Part shown: piece after piece, positions 13,773 through 15,280 of the stretch
How positions within the stretch are numbered: the stretch's first letter is position 1
Layout of the letters: every line of letters begins with the position of its first letter
Assembly: GCA_934643185.1 (NCBI GenBank)
Contig: CAKUBN010000053.1
Span: 1-15,280 of the forward strand
Length of the DNA stretch: 15,280 nt
DNA from: an uncultured Eubacteriales bacterium
GTDB lineage: Bacteria; Bacillota; Clostridia; Oscillospirales; Acutalibacteraceae
Reading direction: 5' to 3'
Program-made: the position numbers and the translations under genes
Notes under the pieces: model-generated
The model's database searches: none
Seen by the model: the letters and a program-made list of their open reading frames with translations, nothing else
Told to the model about the DNA's origin: nothing

Positions 13773-14117
13773 ATGGAAAATACGGAACACGCCGTGACGC
13801 TGGCAGATTTGCCCGCCTGCCCGGTGGAAACGACGCTGACGCTCATCAGCGATAAATGGAAGGTGCTGATTTTGCGCGACTTGCTGAGCGGCACAAAGCG
13901 GTTCAGCGAGCTGAAACGGTCGATCGGGCACGTCACGCAGAAGGTACTCACCGCACAGCTGCGCCAAATGGAAGCAAGCGGGCTTTTGACACGCACCGTT
14001 TATGCCGAAGTGCCGCCGCGCGTGGAATATACGCTGACCGAGCTCGGTTACAGCCTGAAGCCGATCATGGACGCCATGTGGCAGTGGGGCGAGGCGTATA
14101 AGGCTTCGCTGAAATAA
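13773..14117 (+). CDS. HxlR family transcriptional regulator
   Basis: A 114-residue HxlR-family winged helix protein. Cys16 in PACPVETTLTLISDKWK is the conserved N-terminal cysteine that senses quinones, aldehydes or disulfide stress in YodB/HypR-type members. RFSELKRSIGHVTQKVLTAQLRQ (about 43-65) is the helix-turn-helix and PPRVEYTLTELG (81-92) the wing. AAAGGA lies about 9 bases before the ATG. It starts 25 bases after the MATE stop with no terminator or clear promoter between, and ends 19 bases before the TIGR04076 gene. It is therefore probably part of the same transcript. Its own target site is not obvious. Confidence 0.93.
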   Translation: MENTEHAVTLADLPACPVETTLTLISDKWKVLILRDLLSGTKRFSELKRSIGHVTQKVLTAQLRQMEASGLLTRTVYAEVPPRVEYTLTELGYSLKPIMDAMWQWGEAYKASLK

Positions 14118-14136
14118 ATGAGAGGAGCAAACTGAA

Positions 14137-14535
14137 ATGAAACACAAGGTAAAACTGACTGTTCTGGACAAGAAGCTGTACCCGGAATTGCAGCAGGCGT
14201 ACTGCGCAGACCCGAACTCCGGGGCATGTCCGTGCTACAATGTGGGTGACGAGTTTATTTTTGAGCGTGCGGACGGCAAGGACAGCTTTTGGCACATGGG
14301 GCTCGATACACTTGTGCACACCGATGCCGACCCGAACACTGTGGCGGGCGGTCCGAAAATGCCGCATTGCTCAGAAGCGTGGGACGCGTTTTCGCGCTAC
14401 ATTTACACCGGCTTGCAGGGTGGCTCTATTATGAAAGGCTGGATGAACCGGGAGAACATCATGATCACCTGCTGCTCCGACGGTACGCGTCCCGTTATCT
14501 TCAAAATCGAGCGCATCGATGAGGAAGACGAATAA
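14137..14535 (+). CDS. TIGR04076 family protein (cysteine-rich, unknown function)
   Basis: A 132-residue protein of the TIGR04076 type. Typical features are the N-terminal KVKLTVLDK strand, GACPCYNVGDEFIF (29-42), EAWDAFSRYIYTGLQGG (80-96) and the C-terminal TCCSDGTRPVIFKIERI (111-127). Six cysteines occur at 23, 31, 33, 78, 112 and 113, so metal binding or thiol redox chemistry is plausible; no reaction is known to me. GAGGAG is about 9 bases upstream of the ATG. It follows the HxlR gene directly; HxlR-TIGR04076 pairs recur in Clostridia as far as I recall, suggesting a shared redox theme. A strong terminator follows. Confidence 0.85.
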   Translation: MKHKVKLTVLDKKLYPELQQAYCADPNSGACPCYNVGDEFIFERADGKDSFWHMGLDTLVHTDADPNTVAGGPKMPHCSEAWDAFSRYIYTGLQGGSIMKGWMNRENIMITCCSDGTRPVIFKIERIDEEDE

Positions 14536-14549
14536 AAAGATAAAATGAG

Positions 14550-14589
14550 AACGGCACCGTGCGGAAAAGACTCTGCACAGTGCCGTTTT
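14550..14589. terminator. Bidirectional terminator between TIGR04076 and serine hydrolase genes
   Basis: AACGGCAC, mismatch, GTGC, loop, GCAC, mismatch, GTGCCGTTTT. A 12-bp stem with one internal mismatch lies 14 bases after the TIGR04076 stop. The minus strand continues CTCATTTTATC, so it can also end the converging serine hydrolase gene. Confidence 0.85.
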
Positions 14590-14604
14590 GCTTGTGATTC
14601 AGTT

Positions 14605-15280
14605 TTAAAGCTGCGGGTAGATCTCCTCGAAAACAGCACGGAGAAGATTGCCTGCATCGCGGCTTTCGGCGGTGACGGTGACAACGGCGTTTTTGTCGCG
14701 CAGCAAAATGACAAACTGGCCGTATTTGCCGTCGGCACGGAAGGAGCCCTCGGGGCCCGCCCAGAAGAGGTAGCCGTAGCCCTCGCTGCCGTTTTCGACC
14801 TGCTTTGAGGTTGCTTCTTTGACCCACTCGGCGGGGATGAGCTGCTTGCCGTTCCATTCGCCGTTTTGCAATAATAACTGGCCGAACAGATGCAGCTCGT
14901 CAATGGTGAGGAACAGGCCGCCTGCACCGAAGGTCTGGCCGTTCGGGTCGGTTTCCCAGGTGGGCAGCTGAATGCCCATTGGCGCGAACATGCGTGGCAT
15001 CAGATAGTGAACGAGGTCGCAGCCTGCGCGGCGCTGCACGAGAATGCCGGCGAGGTAGGGGCCGACGTTGTTGTACACGAATTTTTCGCCCGGCGCGTAG
15101 ACGAACGGCTGACGCAGCGCAAGGCGCACCCAGTTGCGGTCTTCATAGTACGGACGCTCGCCGCCCATTAAAAAGCTCTTTTCCTGCCCGAGGCACATCG
15201 TGAGCAGATCGCGCACTGTGGCGGCTTTTAAGTTGTCGGAAACGACTTCGGGCAGATCATCTTTGAATGCGTCCACGAGC
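14605..15280 (-). CDS. Serine hydrolase, beta-lactamase (class C/penicillin-binding) family, partial
   Basis: The last 225 or so residues of a beta-lactamase-family serine hydrolase; the frame stays open to the right edge, so the N-terminus with the SxxK nucleophile lies outside. Visible are VRDLLTMCLGQ, the second motif YNN in FVYNNVGPYLAG, GAGGLFLTIDELHLFGQLLL, the NGEWNGKQLIPAEWV segment, and GYGYLFW near the C-terminus. The third motif (KTG/HTG) seems replaced by KYG in ADGKYGQFVIL. Such proteins are often esterases or peptidases rather than true beta-lactamases. A GTG near the edge is internal and not a start. It converges on the TIGR04076 operon and shares its terminator. Confidence 0.88.
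   Translation of the reverse strand, partial: LVDAFKDDLPEVVSDNLKAATVRDLLTMCLGQEKSFLMGGERPYYEDRNWVRLALRQPFVYAPGEKFVYNNVGPYLAGILVQRRAGCDLVHYLMPRMFAPMGIQLPTWETDPNGQTFGAGGLFLTIDELHLFGQLLLQNGEWNGKQLIPAEWVKEATSKQVENGSEGYGYLFWAGPEGSFRADGKYGQFVILLRDKNAVVTVTAESRDAGNLLRAVFEEIYPQL

Noticed and set aside
12887..13996. A 369-codon open frame on the minus strand
   Set aside because: It is the antisense of the MATE and HxlR genes, rich in Arg/His as expected from high-GC shadows, with no recognisable domain.
1..15280. CRISPR arrays, tRNA or rRNA genes, intact insertion sequences
   Set aside because: No regularly spaced repeats, no cloverleaf or rRNA-like stretch and no transposase were recognised on either strand by eye.

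Overview
The window looks like chromosomal DNA of a gut-type Bacillota (Clostridia, probably Oscillospirales/Ruminococcaceae). The reasons are strong AGGAGG-type ribosome binding sites, TTGACA-N17-TATAAT-type promoters, a BlaI/M56 pair with a clostridial-style tail, a SirTM/macrodomain pair, and cytoplasmic plant-glycan hydrolases. The code is standard: TAG, TGA and TAA all end intact genes. No rRNA, tRNA, CRISPR array or intact transposase was seen, and no gene-free stretch exceeds about 300 bases apart from 7773-8083, which holds a terminator and a cut-off gene tail.

Region 1 (1-3300, all minus strand) looks like the scarred edge of an integrative or mobilizable element. It holds two chimeric gene remnants. 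One joins a relaxase N-terminus to the C-terminal part of a SLOG/DUF1273 protein, interrupted by TAG. The other joins a Schlafen AlbA_2 N-terminus to a flavodoxin C-terminus, with an out-of-frame middle. Between them lie a TetR regulator and an operon of a lactonase-like metallo-beta-lactamase and a short-chain dehydrogenase. A near-perfect 21-bp palindrome, a likely TetR operator, sits upstream of that operon.

Region 2 (3447-6170, minus) is the most interesting functional unit. A tightly packed cluster encodes a split-barrel flavoprotein with two 4Fe-4S clusters, a zinc-type macrodomain ADP-ribosyl hydrolase and a macrodomain-linked sirtuin (SirTM), preceded by a second FMN split-barrel protein. 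This is a reversible protein ADP-ribosylation module, but the lipoyl carrier GcvH-L and ligase LplA2 of the known staphylococcal/streptococcal operons are absent. A redox flavo-ferredoxin takes their place.

Region 3 (6302-11787) holds a GH140/apiosidase-like hydrolase (plus) and a GH36 alpha-galactosidase-like enzyme (minus). Between them is a BlaI repressor with an M56 membrane protease whose extracellular tail is cut by an in-frame TGA. The blaI promoter is surrounded by repeated operator boxes.

Region 4 (11841-14589, plus) is an apparent four-gene operon: MarR regulator, MATE efflux pump, HxlR regulator with the conserved redox cysteine, and a cysteine-rich TIGR04076 protein. Its promoter carries a perfect 22-bp palindrome over the start site. 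A strong terminator closes it and probably also serves the converging serine hydrolase (minus), which runs off the right edge. The shared theme of regions 2 and 4 is redox or electrophile stress, sensed by HxlR and handled by flavin, Fe-S and ADP-ribosylation proteins; that link is inference.
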